A stretch of 33,261 nt of DNA, from NCBI GenBank assembly GCA_021851715.1, contig JAJZCR010000039.1:1-33261 (forward strand), read 5' to 3'. The notes beneath the pieces were generated by a model, which made no database searches, was not told the DNA's origin, and worked only from the letters and a program-made list of their open reading frames with translations. This document shows positions 24,186-30,708 of this stretch, piece by piece. Origin of the DNA: Planctomycetota bacterium. Its GTDB lineage: Bacteria > Planctomycetota > Phycisphaerae > WQYP01. Within the stretch, counting starts at the first letter, position 1; each line of letters starts with the position of its first letter. The translations under genes and the position numbers were made by a program.

Positions 24186-26927
24186 ATGGCCAAACGCCGC
24201 ACCTCCACTTCCGCCGCTTCCGCACCTATTTCCGCCGTCCGGCACAAGGACACCCGCAAGAATATCCCCACCGAAGAGCTGCGCGATTTTGTAGCTGACG
24301 ACGAATTGGCCCCGAAAAAAATCTTATACCCCCGTAACCCGGACCTCGACCCCCAACTCGTTTGGAAAGGCAAGGACGAGCAGGACTCCAAGCCGCTCGA
24401 GGTGCCCATCGTGCCCATTTACATCCAGGAAAAAATTCATCCGCAGGCCATTATTGAAGATTTCCGCCGCAGCGCGGAAAATGAGGCCAAAAAATCAGCG
24501 GATGACTTCGGCGGGTTATTCGCCGATTTCAACGGCCTGCCGGCCGATTTCGATCAGCGTGTGGACTTTTACCACCATGACGGCCACTGGTCCAACCGCC
24601 TCATCCTCGGTGACTCTCTGCTGGTAATGGGCTCGCTGGCCGAAAAGGAGGGCCTCAAGGGCAAAGTCCAGATGATTTACTTTGACCCGCCCTACGGAAT
24701 CAAGTTCGGTTCCAACTGGCAGGTTTCTACGCGTAAACGCGATATAAAGGACGGCAGCGCCGATGACCTGGTCCGCCAGCCCGAGCAGATCAAAGCCTTC
24801 CGTGATACGTGGGAATTGGGTATTCATTCCTACTTGGCATACCTGCGCGATCGGCTGGTGGCGGCCCGTGAACTGTTGACCGAAACCGGCAGCATTTTTG
24901 TGCAGATCGGCGACGAAAATGTGCATTTGGTGCGTTGCATTCTCGATGAGGTATTCGGAGCGGAGAATTTTATCAGCGAAATCATCGTGCAAAAAACCGG
25001 GAGCCAGGCGAGCGACTTTATTCCGGTTATCAACGATTTTGTTGTGTGGTACGGCAGGGACAAGGGCCTGACGAAAGGCCGCGGGCGAGGCCTTTTCGGC
25101 GAGCGCGACGAGCGAACCGTCGAGGATTTTAGTCCGGACCCACTTACGTCGTCCGGCGAAACCGCAGGCTCAACCTTTCAGATCGACTGCTTCGGTGAAC
25201 GATTCCACCCAGGCCGCGGCGCCCACTGGAAGACCAACCGCCCCGGCATGGAGCGGCTGTTGCAAGCCGATCGCATCCACCCGATGGAGTCACAGATTAG
25301 GTTTAAGCGGTTCTGGCAGGATTTCCCCGTCAAACCATTGAGCAACCTTTGGACGGGCCTCGCGGGCGCGCCCGGCCAGATATACGTGGTACAGACCAAT
25401 ACACGGATCCCCGAACGCTGCATGCTGATGACCACCGACCCCGGCGATTTGGTCCTCGACCCCACCTGCGGCAGCGGCACCACCGCCTACGTGGCCGAGC
25501 AATGGGGCCGCCGCTGGATCACCGTCGATACCAGCCGCGTCGCCCTCACCCTCGCCCGTACGCGCATCATGGCCGCCAAATATCCGTACTACCTTCTCGC
25601 GGATTCACCCGAAGGCGTCGCCAAGGAAGCTCAGATCGCCGGCAAATTCCTCCCGACACCGCTGCCTAAAACCGACCTCGACCCCCGCAAGGGCTTCGTC
25701 TACAAACGCGTGCCACACGTAACGCTCAAAGCCATCGCCAATAATGAAGAAATCGACACCATCCACACCAAATGGCAAGAGCGGCTTGAACCGCTGCGCG
25801 CCCAGCTCAACGCAACGCTCCAGCAGAAATGGGAAGAATGGCAAATTCCCCGCGAACTCGACGCACCGAGCCGCGCCCGTAAGGAAGCGGCCGCCCTCCA
25901 CGCCCAGTGGTGGCAACTGCGCCGGGAGCGGCAACAGGAAATAGATGCCTCCATCGCCCGCAAGGCCGATATGGAAACCCTCTACGACCAGCCCTACGAA
26001 GATCCCAAGCGTGTCCGCGTGGCCGGGCCGTTCACCGTGGAAAGCCTTTCACCGCACCGCACGCTTAGCGTGCCGGAAAAGGTAAAGCGCTCCACCGTGC
26101 CCGACGACAACGGCCGCACGGTACGGGTCTTCGACACCAACGACTTTGGCCAGATGATCCTGGACAACCTGCGCACCGCGGGCGTGCAGAACACGCGCAA
26201 GGTCGAACGCTTGAAATTTGATTCCGTCGAACCATTCGCCGGCCAATGGGTGCATGGCGAAGGAAAATACACCGACGCCAATGGCCAGCTAAAACGCGCC
26301 GCCATCTGCATCGGCCCGGAGCATGGCACCGTCGGACCGGACCTGATCAAAGAGGCCGCCAAGGAGGTCGTGCAGGGGGTGGGTTTTGACCTGCTGCTTG
26401 TGTGCGGCTTTGCCTTTGACCCGCACGTAAGCGAGGAATCCAAACGCTATGGCAAACTGGTGGTGTTGCCGACCAAGATCAACCCCGACCTGACCATGGC
26501 CGACCTTCTCAAGAAAACCGGGGCGGGAAACCTGTTTATGGTTTTTGGCGAGCCCGACATCCAGTTGGAAACCGTCCAGGTTAGTGACGGGCCTGAACAA
26601 TACGTGGCCGAACTAAAGGGCCTCGACGTGTACGACCCCACCACCGGCCAGGTGCGTTCCAGCAGCACCGACGATATCGCCTGCTGGTTCATCGACACCG
26701 ATTACAATGGTGAAAGTTTTTTCGTCCGCCACGCCTATTTCACCGGTGCCGGCGAACCCTATGAGCGCCTAAAACGCGCCCTGCGCGCCGAAATCGACGA
26801 ATCCGCCTGGTCCGCCCTTTATTCCACCCGCAGCCGGCCCTTTAACCAGCCCTCCACCGGCAAAATCGCGGTGAAGGTAATCAACCACTACGGCGACGAG
26901 GTGCTCAAGACAATCGCAGTGGCATAA
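24186..26927 (+). CDS. Mod-like site-specific DNA methyltransferase (beta-class adenine type)
   Basis: The start at ATG 24186 has AGGGAT 8 nt upstream and gives 913 aa. The catalytic motif IV DPPY lies at 167-170 (MIYFDPPYGIKF) and motif I, DPTCGSGTTAYVAEQW, at about 425-440. The order DPPY then FxGxG-like is that of beta-class N6-adenine methyltransferases such as type III Mod subunits. Residues about 195-320 include the LTETGSIFVQIGDENVHLVR segment typical of Mod. A C-terminal extension of nearly 470 residues starts with RKGFVYKRVPHVTLKAIANN, includes a charged coiled coil (QQKWEEWQIPRELDAPSRAR) and ends in a mixed alpha/beta region that may contact the Res protein or the target. It would protect self DNA. 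It lies 4.7 kb downstream of Res, with four genes in between. Confidence 0.92.
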   Translation: MAKRRTSTSAASAPISAVRHKDTRKNIPTEELRDFVADDELAPKKILYPRNPDLDPQLVWKGKDEQDSKPLEVPIVPIYIQEKIHPQAIIEDFRRSAENEAKKSADDFGGLFADFNGLPADFDQRVDFYHHDGHWSNRLILGDSLLVMGSLAEKEGLKGKVQMIYFDPPYGIKFGSNWQVSTRKRDIKDGSADDLVRQPEQIKAFRDTWELGIHSYLAYLRDRLVAARELLTETGSIFVQIGDENVHLVRCILDEVFGAENFISEIIVQKTGSQASDFIPVINDFVVWYGRDKGLTKGRGRGLFGERDERTVEDFSPDPLTSSGETAGSTFQIDCFGERFHPGRGAHWKTNRPGMERLLQADRIHPMESQIRFKRFWQDFPVKPLSNLWTGLAGAPGQIYVVQTNTRIPERCMLMTTDPGDLVLDPTCGSGTTAYVAEQWGRRWITVDTSRVALTLARTRIMAAKYPYYLLADSPEGVAKEAQIAGKFLPTPLPKTDLDPRKGFVYKRVPHVTLKAIANNEEIDTIHTKWQERLEPLRAQLNATLQQKWEEWQIPRELDAPSRARKEAAALHAQWWQLRRERQQEIDASIARKADMETLYDQPYEDPKRVRVAGPFTVESLSPHRTLSVPEKVKRSTVPDDNGRTVRVFDTNDFGQMILDNLRTAGVQNTRKVERLKFDSVEPFAGQWVHGEGKYTDANGQLKRAAICIGPEHGTVGPDLIKEAAKEVVQGVGFDLLLVCGFAFDPHVSEESKRYGKLVVLPTKINPDLTMADLLKKTGAGNLFMVFGEPDIQLETVQVSDGPEQYVAELKGLDVYDPTTGQVRSSSTDDIACWFIDTDYNGESFFVRHAYFTGAGEPYERLKRALRAEIDESAWSALYSTRSRPFNQPSTGKIAVKVINHYGDEVLKTIAVA

Positions 26928-27027
26928 GGCGACGTCAACCCTGGCCAACGGTCAAAATTCCTGCGCCATAATTGCTCTAATTTTTCTCGCAAGTCCTAAG
27001 GTCATGGCATTTGGACCTGATGCCTTG

Positions 27028-27056
27028 TTGACCCGTAACCTCCCCGGGTCTATCCT
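27028..27056 (+). promoter_or_regulatory. Putative sigma-70 promoter
   Basis: TTGACC (27028-27033) and TATCCT (27051-27056) are separated by exactly 17 bp. Transcription would start near 27063, upstream of the SEC-C remnant. It may be the ancestral promoter of that gene. Whether it reads on to the AAA gene 1 kb downstream is unknown. Confidence 0.35.
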
Positions 27057-27137
27057 TGTTAACCGTCAGAACACGTACCCAACGGTGGATATGTCGTCCG
27101 GCAACAGAAAGGCGGTTTCCTATGCTACCAGAAGACT

Positions 27138-27475
27138 ATGAAAACATGCCTTGCTTTCGAACCGTCCAGCAAACGGCGCCGTGGATTCCCCAGCGAAACG
27201 CATGTTAAAAAAGGCGTGCGCGTCGTCCATGGCAAGGAGTTTCTTTCGAGAAGCTCGGACGCAATGACCTGTGCCCATGCGGCTCCGGCCGGCGCTTCAA
27301 GAAGTGCTGCCTGAAATCGAGCCGGTTTCGATGGCGCACTGCGCAACGATTACCAGCGATAAAGGCCAGCCGGCCGGCCCGAACCCTGCTGATTTTTCTG
27401 GTGCGGCCCAGCGGGTTTGGCACGTGCCGGGTCTTGAAATTCTGGGCCCGCACGCACCACTATGCCGTCGATTAG
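27138..27475 (+). pseudogene. Broken SEC-C (zinc-binding) protein gene
   Basis: The ATG at 27138 opens a frame reading [20 protein letters not shown], then [15 protein letters not shown]. Near 27241-27250 the coherent reading jumps frame and continues [20 protein letters not shown] and CLKSSRF, a textbook SEC-C metal-binding motif (CxCxSGxxxKxCC). A single deleted base around 27243-27250 would rejoin the two parts. Beyond the motif the second frame stays open to TAG 27475 with non-family sequence. SEC-C motifs bind zinc and occur at the end of SecA and many small accessory proteins. Either this is a decayed accessory gene of the island, or the base loss is a sequencing error. Confidence 0.7.
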
Positions 27476-27572
27476 ACCCATCCCACAACCGGCGTGTGTT
27501 TCATTTCCATCCGGTCTCGTCGGTTTCACGCCAATGACGCCCCCCGCAAACAGAGACCACAATTGGGGGTCG

Positions 27573-27641
27573 GGCGTCCCGCCCGACAGTAAATCTGCCG
27601 CAAACCATGGGCCAAACTGGCGGGCAAGATGCCCCCCCCAA
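27573..27641. repeat. Dispersed GC-rich repeat, copy 2 of 2
   Basis: This is the second copy of the segment at 24018-24087, same orientation, with small differences (for example GACAGTAAATCTGCCG for GACAGAAACTCTGCCA). It lies 3.55 kb downstream of copy 1. Confidence 0.8.
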
Positions 27642-27672
27642 CATAATAAATGGCCCGCCGAGGCCAAAAATA

Positions 27673-27713
27673 TCCACGCCCAGTGGTGGCAACTACGCCG
27701 GCAGCGGCAACAG
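27673..27713. repeat. 41-bp fragment of the mod coding sequence
   Basis: This segment matches mod positions 25897-25937 at 39 of 41 bases, in the same orientation. In mod it encodes HAQWWQLRRERQQ. The flanks do not match mod, so the fragment is isolated inside the spacer. Confidence 0.85.
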
Positions 27714-27813
27714 CCCTGCGATGGCCGGAGCCAGCAGTGCAAAACCGGCCAGCTCGAATTACTGAAGTGCGGCGCAGACGCCAGCAGCGTCCACCATCCA
27801 CGCCTGGCAAAAC

Positions 27814-27865
27814 GGCCGGACAAGAAACGCTTTTCCGCATCGGTGGCGGCCAGGGATGTGGCACG
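27814..27865. repeat. 52-bp direct repeat, intact (empty-site) copy upstream of the AAA-DUF3226 pair
   Basis: The sequence from GGCCGGACAAGAAACGC to GGGATGTGGCACG recurs at 29848-30022, same orientation, differing at a few transitions. The second copy is interrupted by a MITE. The copies flank the AAA-DUF3226 module. Confidence 0.85.
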
Positions 27866-28039
27866 CACAGATTCCGCGGCGGCAGGCCGGCTGCTGTGCA
27901 CCGCAGGATGGTGGGATGGCAGGGGCAGCATTTTCCCTAAGAATAGCTTCTACCGAAACAGCTTCCATTGAAACAAGGTGGAACAAATAACGGAAAGATG
28001 CTACACTGGCGAAGGAAAAGTAATGAGAATGGGCGTGCC

Positions 28040-29134
28040 ATGTTTAAGTCGGTGTCCGTTGAAAATTACCGTGGATTCGGAAAGTACACTCTTGCGGGGT
28101 TGTCGCGCATTAACTTGCTGGTCGGGAAGAATAACGGCGGAAAAACATCGCTGCTGGAATGTGTTCACATCCTAGCCGCCGGCGGCGACCCAAACGTGCT
28201 TATTAACGTTGCCTTACGGCGCGGCGAAATCACTCCCGGCTCGGCTGCCGAAGGCAACTTCATCGATATATCACACTTTTTCCATGGCCATCTCGTTGGC
28301 GAGGACTCCCAATTCTCCGTGAGGTCGGATAATGGCCTGCCTCCGGTAAAAGTGCATGTTGTCACTCTGGCGCAGATTGAATCTGCTCCGGAGCTATTCG
28401 ACCTCAGCCGCACCCGGCGGCCCGCGTTCGCTATGCGCATCGAATGTGGAGAGTCGGGTACCGAGCCGATATTCCTATCGAGCGAAGGCGGCATCCTGGT
28501 TGAACCGCGGCGCCCGTCTCGCCGGTATTTTAAGGAAGAGCGCTCTGTCGCACCACCCATTCAATTCATAACGCCGGATTCCCTTGAATTACGCCCCCTT
28601 GCGTCCATTTGGAACCAGATACTCCTGGAGTCGCGTGAATCCGAAGTGATCGAAGCCATGCGTATCCTTGAACCCGAAATTGCTTCCATCGTTTTCCTGA
28701 CCGGCGAGTCGCAGACTTTTCGACCCTATGTCGGCCGCGCCGGCGTGCTTGTGAGCTTTAAAGGAGACAGCCGGCGCGTTCCCTTGGGGAGTTGTGGTGA
28801 CGGCATGCGGCGTTTATTGGCACTTTCGGCGGCGCTGATCCAGGCGAAACAGGGGTTTCTGATAGTCGACGAAATAGACACAGGATTCCATTATTCAATC
28901 ATGGCCGACGTCTGGTCATTGGTTGCCAAGACCGCCATGAAATTGGACGTGCAGGTGTTTGCTACCACCCACAGCTTCGATTGCGTGCGTGGTTTGGCCG
29001 CAGTTTGCGGGCAAGACGAAGCCGTTCGCGACCAGGTCGCCTTGCATAAAATCGAGCGGGGCTTGGAACTCAGTGTGCCGTTCTCGGGGGAGGAACTGAT
29101 AACCGCGGATGAACATCAGCTTGAGGTGCGTTGA
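28040..29134 (+). CDS. AAA-family ATPase of an OLD/PARIS-like two-gene module
   Basis: The start is set at ATG 28040 (364 aa), because the family opening MFKSVSVENYRGFGKYTLAG begins there; the in-frame extension to 27968 is not family-like. No strong Shine-Dalgarno sequence is visible. Walker A is GKNNGGKT (29-36). An ABC-like signature region reads SCGDGMRRLLALSAALI near 252-268. Walker B is FLIVDEIDTGFHYS near 273-286, and a VFATTHSFDCVRG H-loop follows near 310. This is an SMC-type ATPase like those of OLD nucleases, but lacks its own TOPRIM domain. The next gene, overlapping by 1 nt, supplies one. Such split ATPase/TOPRIM pairs are used in phage defence (for example PARIS AriA/AriB); here the partner is of a different TOPRIM family. 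Confidence 0.88.
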   Translation: MFKSVSVENYRGFGKYTLAGLSRINLLVGKNNGGKTSLLECVHILAAGGDPNVLINVALRRGEITPGSAAEGNFIDISHFFHGHLVGEDSQFSVRSDNGLPPVKVHVVTLAQIESAPELFDLSRTRRPAFAMRIECGESGTEPIFLSSEGGILVEPRRPSRRYFKEERSVAPPIQFITPDSLELRPLASIWNQILLESRESEVIEAMRILEPEIASIVFLTGESQTFRPYVGRAGVLVSFKGDSRRVPLGSCGDGMRRLLALSAALIQAKQGFLIVDEIDTGFHYSIMADVWSLVAKTAMKLDVQVFATTHSFDCVRGLAAVCGQDEAVRDQVALHKIERGLELSVPFSGEELITADEHQLEVR

Positions 29135-29778
29135 TGGGGGTTTCGTTGGAACGCTCGATACTGCATGTCGAGGGAAGTGACGATCAGCACAGCATTATTC
29201 ATCTCCTTTCGCGATACGACATTTCCTTCGATGGCAACCACCGCCGGGTTGATGTTCAGGTACAAGGGAACGACGACCGGGTACTCGCCGCAATGGATGT
29301 GGCGGTAAAGACCAGCGCGGGGCGATCCGTCGGTTTTGTAATCGATGCCGACCGGGCCATCGCGGACCGCTGGCGGCAGGTGTGCAGTAAATTAAATCCG
29401 CTCGGCCTTGAAACGCCCCCGGCTCCGCCGGAGGCTGGCTACGTTCAAGACCTGAGCTCGCTCCGAGTTCGCGTCGGCGTCTGGCTTATGCCGAACAATA
29501 AGCAGGACTTTGGGAAACTCGAAAATCTCTTGAGAACCTTGGTGCCAACGAACGATCCGCTAATCCGCCACGCTGAAGAATCAACGAATACGGCCGTGAC
29601 ATGTGGCGCGTTGTTCACCACGAATGACAAGATCAAGGCGGTGCTGCATTCCTGGCTGGCGTGGCAGCGAGCCCCCGGACTTCCCTTTGGAACCGCGTTG
29701 AAGGCAAAAGTTTTCGAGGCCCATAGCGATGTTGCTCAGCAATTCGCCAATTGGTTCAAAGAGGTCTTTCGGATATGA
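29134..29778 (+). CDS. DUF3226-family TOPRIM protein, partner of the AAA ATPase
   Basis: The protein of 214 aa starts at ATG 29134, whose A is the last base of the ATPase stop (TGATG), so translation is coupled; a TTG three bases earlier is an alternative. It shows TOPRIM-like elements: ILHVEGSDDQHSIIHLL with Glu13, VGFVIDADRAIADRW with the DAD triplet at 71-73, and VGVWLMPNNKQDFGKLENLL near 114-133. The C-terminal KAVLHSWLAWQRAPGLPFGT, then HSDVAQQFANWFKEVF, is the DUF3226 tail. TOPRIM nucleases cut DNA or, in PARIS AriB, tRNA. The role as effector released or switched on by the ATPase is inferred from family precedents. No antitoxin-like gene is adjacent. Confidence 0.85.
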   Translation: MGVSLERSILHVEGSDDQHSIIHLLSRYDISFDGNHRRVDVQVQGNDDRVLAAMDVAVKTSAGRSVGFVIDADRAIADRWRQVCSKLNPLGLETPPAPPEAGYVQDLSSLRVRVGVWLMPNNKQDFGKLENLLRTLVPTNDPLIRHAEESTNTAVTCGALFTTNDKIKAVLHSWLAWQRAPGLPFGTALKAKVFEAHSDVAQQFANWFKEVFRI

Positions 29779-29847
29779 ATTTTGCTTTTACAGACGGCTG
29801 GATGGGCGGCGACATGCCCGCCATCTGTGTCCGGCACACATCCGCCC

Positions 29848-30022
29848 GGCTGGACAAGAAGTGCTTTTCCGCATCGGTGGCGGCTAGAAGCCTGTCCAAG
29901 TAATGGGTTTTTTGTAGAAAATCGCCCCAAAAACTGGCGTTTTTAGGCTGCTATGGCCACTCCTCGTCCGTATTTTTTGTCCAAATGGGGTTACTCGGAC
30001 AGGCTCCTAGGGATGTGGCGCG
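29848..30022. repeat. 52-bp direct repeat, copy interrupted by a MITE
   Basis: Bases 29848-29887 and 30011-30022 together match 27814-27865. The inserted element and a duplicated CTAG account for the difference. The intact copy reads CCAG at the insertion point, one transition from CTAG. Confidence 0.85.
29888..30006 (-). mobile_element. 119-bp MITE with imperfect terminal inverted repeats and CTAG target duplication
   Basis: The ends are AAGCCTGTCCAAGTAA and, reading inward from the right, GAGCCTGTCCGAGTAA, matching at 14 of 16 positions. CTAG lies on both sides (29884-29887 and 30007-30010). The uninterrupted repeat at 27814-27865 has a single site, which proves an insertion. A 4-bp YTAR-type duplication is characteristic of the IS5 group; a TA duplication (IS630-like) with slightly longer ends cannot be excluded. 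On the minus strand, just inside the right end, a frame reads NPIWTKNTDEEWP then stops; TDEEW occurs at the N-terminus of many IS5-family transposases, so the MITE may be an internally deleted IS5-family element. Confidence 0.85.
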
Positions 30023-30042
30023 TGGCGTTGGTTCTTGGGGCC

Positions 30043-30217
30043 GCGGCGATGGGTACATCGCCGCCCACGAGCACGTGTGGTCGGGCTGACACGCGATCGT
30101 TGCCCCACTTCGCGTAATGCGCCGCGGTGAAACCCGTAGCCGGTGAGGACTCTCCCACCGCGGCGAACCTCGTTGGTACCCGCCCCCAACCATCGCCCGG
30201 CAGGTGCCGGGACGATG
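30043..30217. ncRNA. Candidate structured RNA or hairpin-rich repeat
   Basis: Four hairpins lie in 175 bp: 30043-30064 (9-bp stem, loop GGTA), 30074-30093 (5-bp stem), 30120-30165 (perfect 10-bp stem CGCCGCGGTG, 26-nt loop) and 30191-30217 (12-bp stem CATCGCCCGGCA with one bulge). No gene covers the region. Transcription could run either way; on the minus strand an AT-rich segment with TATATT near 30270 might act as a promoter. The family is not one I recognise, and a palindromic repeat element is an equally good reading. Confidence 0.3.
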
Positions 30218-30378
30218 TTGGATGGTGGTGGCGCATGGTGTGCCATTGGCTGGCGATGGTCCTATAATATAACATCAAATAAGCACACATAGGCAAGTTT
30301 AAAATTTTTCCGTTTTTTTTTACCGATTTCCTTTCCATCTTCCGATTTCTGACTATGGTTTAAGTGTCATCCGAGATT

Positions 30379-30667
30379 GCGGGCCTGACAATGGCCCGGA
30401 AGAAATTCAGATGACCGCCGGGGCTTTTAAGGCCCCGGCTGGAAAAAAGAGAGCTTAACGTGCCCATGGAAGACAGAGAGTAAGTGAAAGCCTCTTCCAG
30501 GCATCTTCAAGGTAACGCTCTCAAAATCACGCGGGGTTAATTGCGATCCGGCAGTCCGATGGACGGTCGCCGAATCGTCGGCCTGCGGTACATGACCATA
30601 GCAGTGCGTCAGGATCGCAACCGCGATCCCGCAACTGAAATCCGGTTGGCTGATTGTTTCAGTCAAC
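30379..30667 (+). promoter_or_regulatory. Hairpin-rich leader upstream of the PEP-CTERM gene
   Basis: Stable inverted repeats lie at about 30379-30397 (GGGCC/GGCCC), 30413-30439 (GCCGGGGC, loop TTTTAAG, GCCCCGGC) and 30643-30667 (GGTTGGCTGA, loop TTGTT, TCAGTCAACC, one mismatch). The last ends about 26 nt before the AAGGAT ribosome binding site. None is followed by a T-run, so they are not obvious terminators. A TATAAT box at 30263-30268 is the best upstream -10 candidate, without a good -35. No known riboswitch class is recognisable. Confidence 0.35.
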
Positions 30668-30708
30668 CAAAGGTAGAAGTAACCGTCTTTTTGAAAGGAT
30701 ACATACCC

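Larger units (their letters stand above)
26928..28039. other. 1.1-kb gene-poor spacer made of gene fragments and repeats
   Basis: No intact gene is seen. In order the spacer contains a candidate promoter (27028-27056), a very short frame at 27122-27208 with a possible start, a broken SEC-C gene (27138-27475), a dispersed repeat (27573-27641), a 41-bp fragment of mod (27673-27713), and a direct repeat (27814-27865) that recurs after the AAA-DUF3226 pair. Open frames across 27462-27971 on both strands are composed of these pieces and look non-coding. The mixture suggests repeated recombination at this junction. Confidence 0.65.
29779..30708. other. 930-bp gene-free region: repeat, MITE, hairpin cluster and PEP-CTERM leader
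   Basis: From 29779 it holds a hairpin-prone GC-rich piece (GGGCGGCGACATGCCCGCC), the interrupted copy of the 52-bp repeat, the MITE (29888-30006), a cluster of four hairpins (30043-30217), an AT-rich stretch with a TATAAT box (30263-30325), and the long leader of the PEP-CTERM gene. Minus-strand open frames of 80-115 codons here span these unrelated pieces and are rejected as genes. Confidence 0.6.

Noticed and set aside
27462..27971. 169-codon frame (and opposing minus-strand frames) in the spacer after mod
   Set aside because: It is stitched from a dispersed repeat, a mod fragment and the 52-bp repeat, with no start signal. The apparent similarity to Mod is only the 41-bp fragment.
29991..30338. 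115-codon minus-strand frame
   Set aside because: It runs across the hairpin cluster and into the MITE end, so it mixes unrelated elements; no ribosome binding site or motif.
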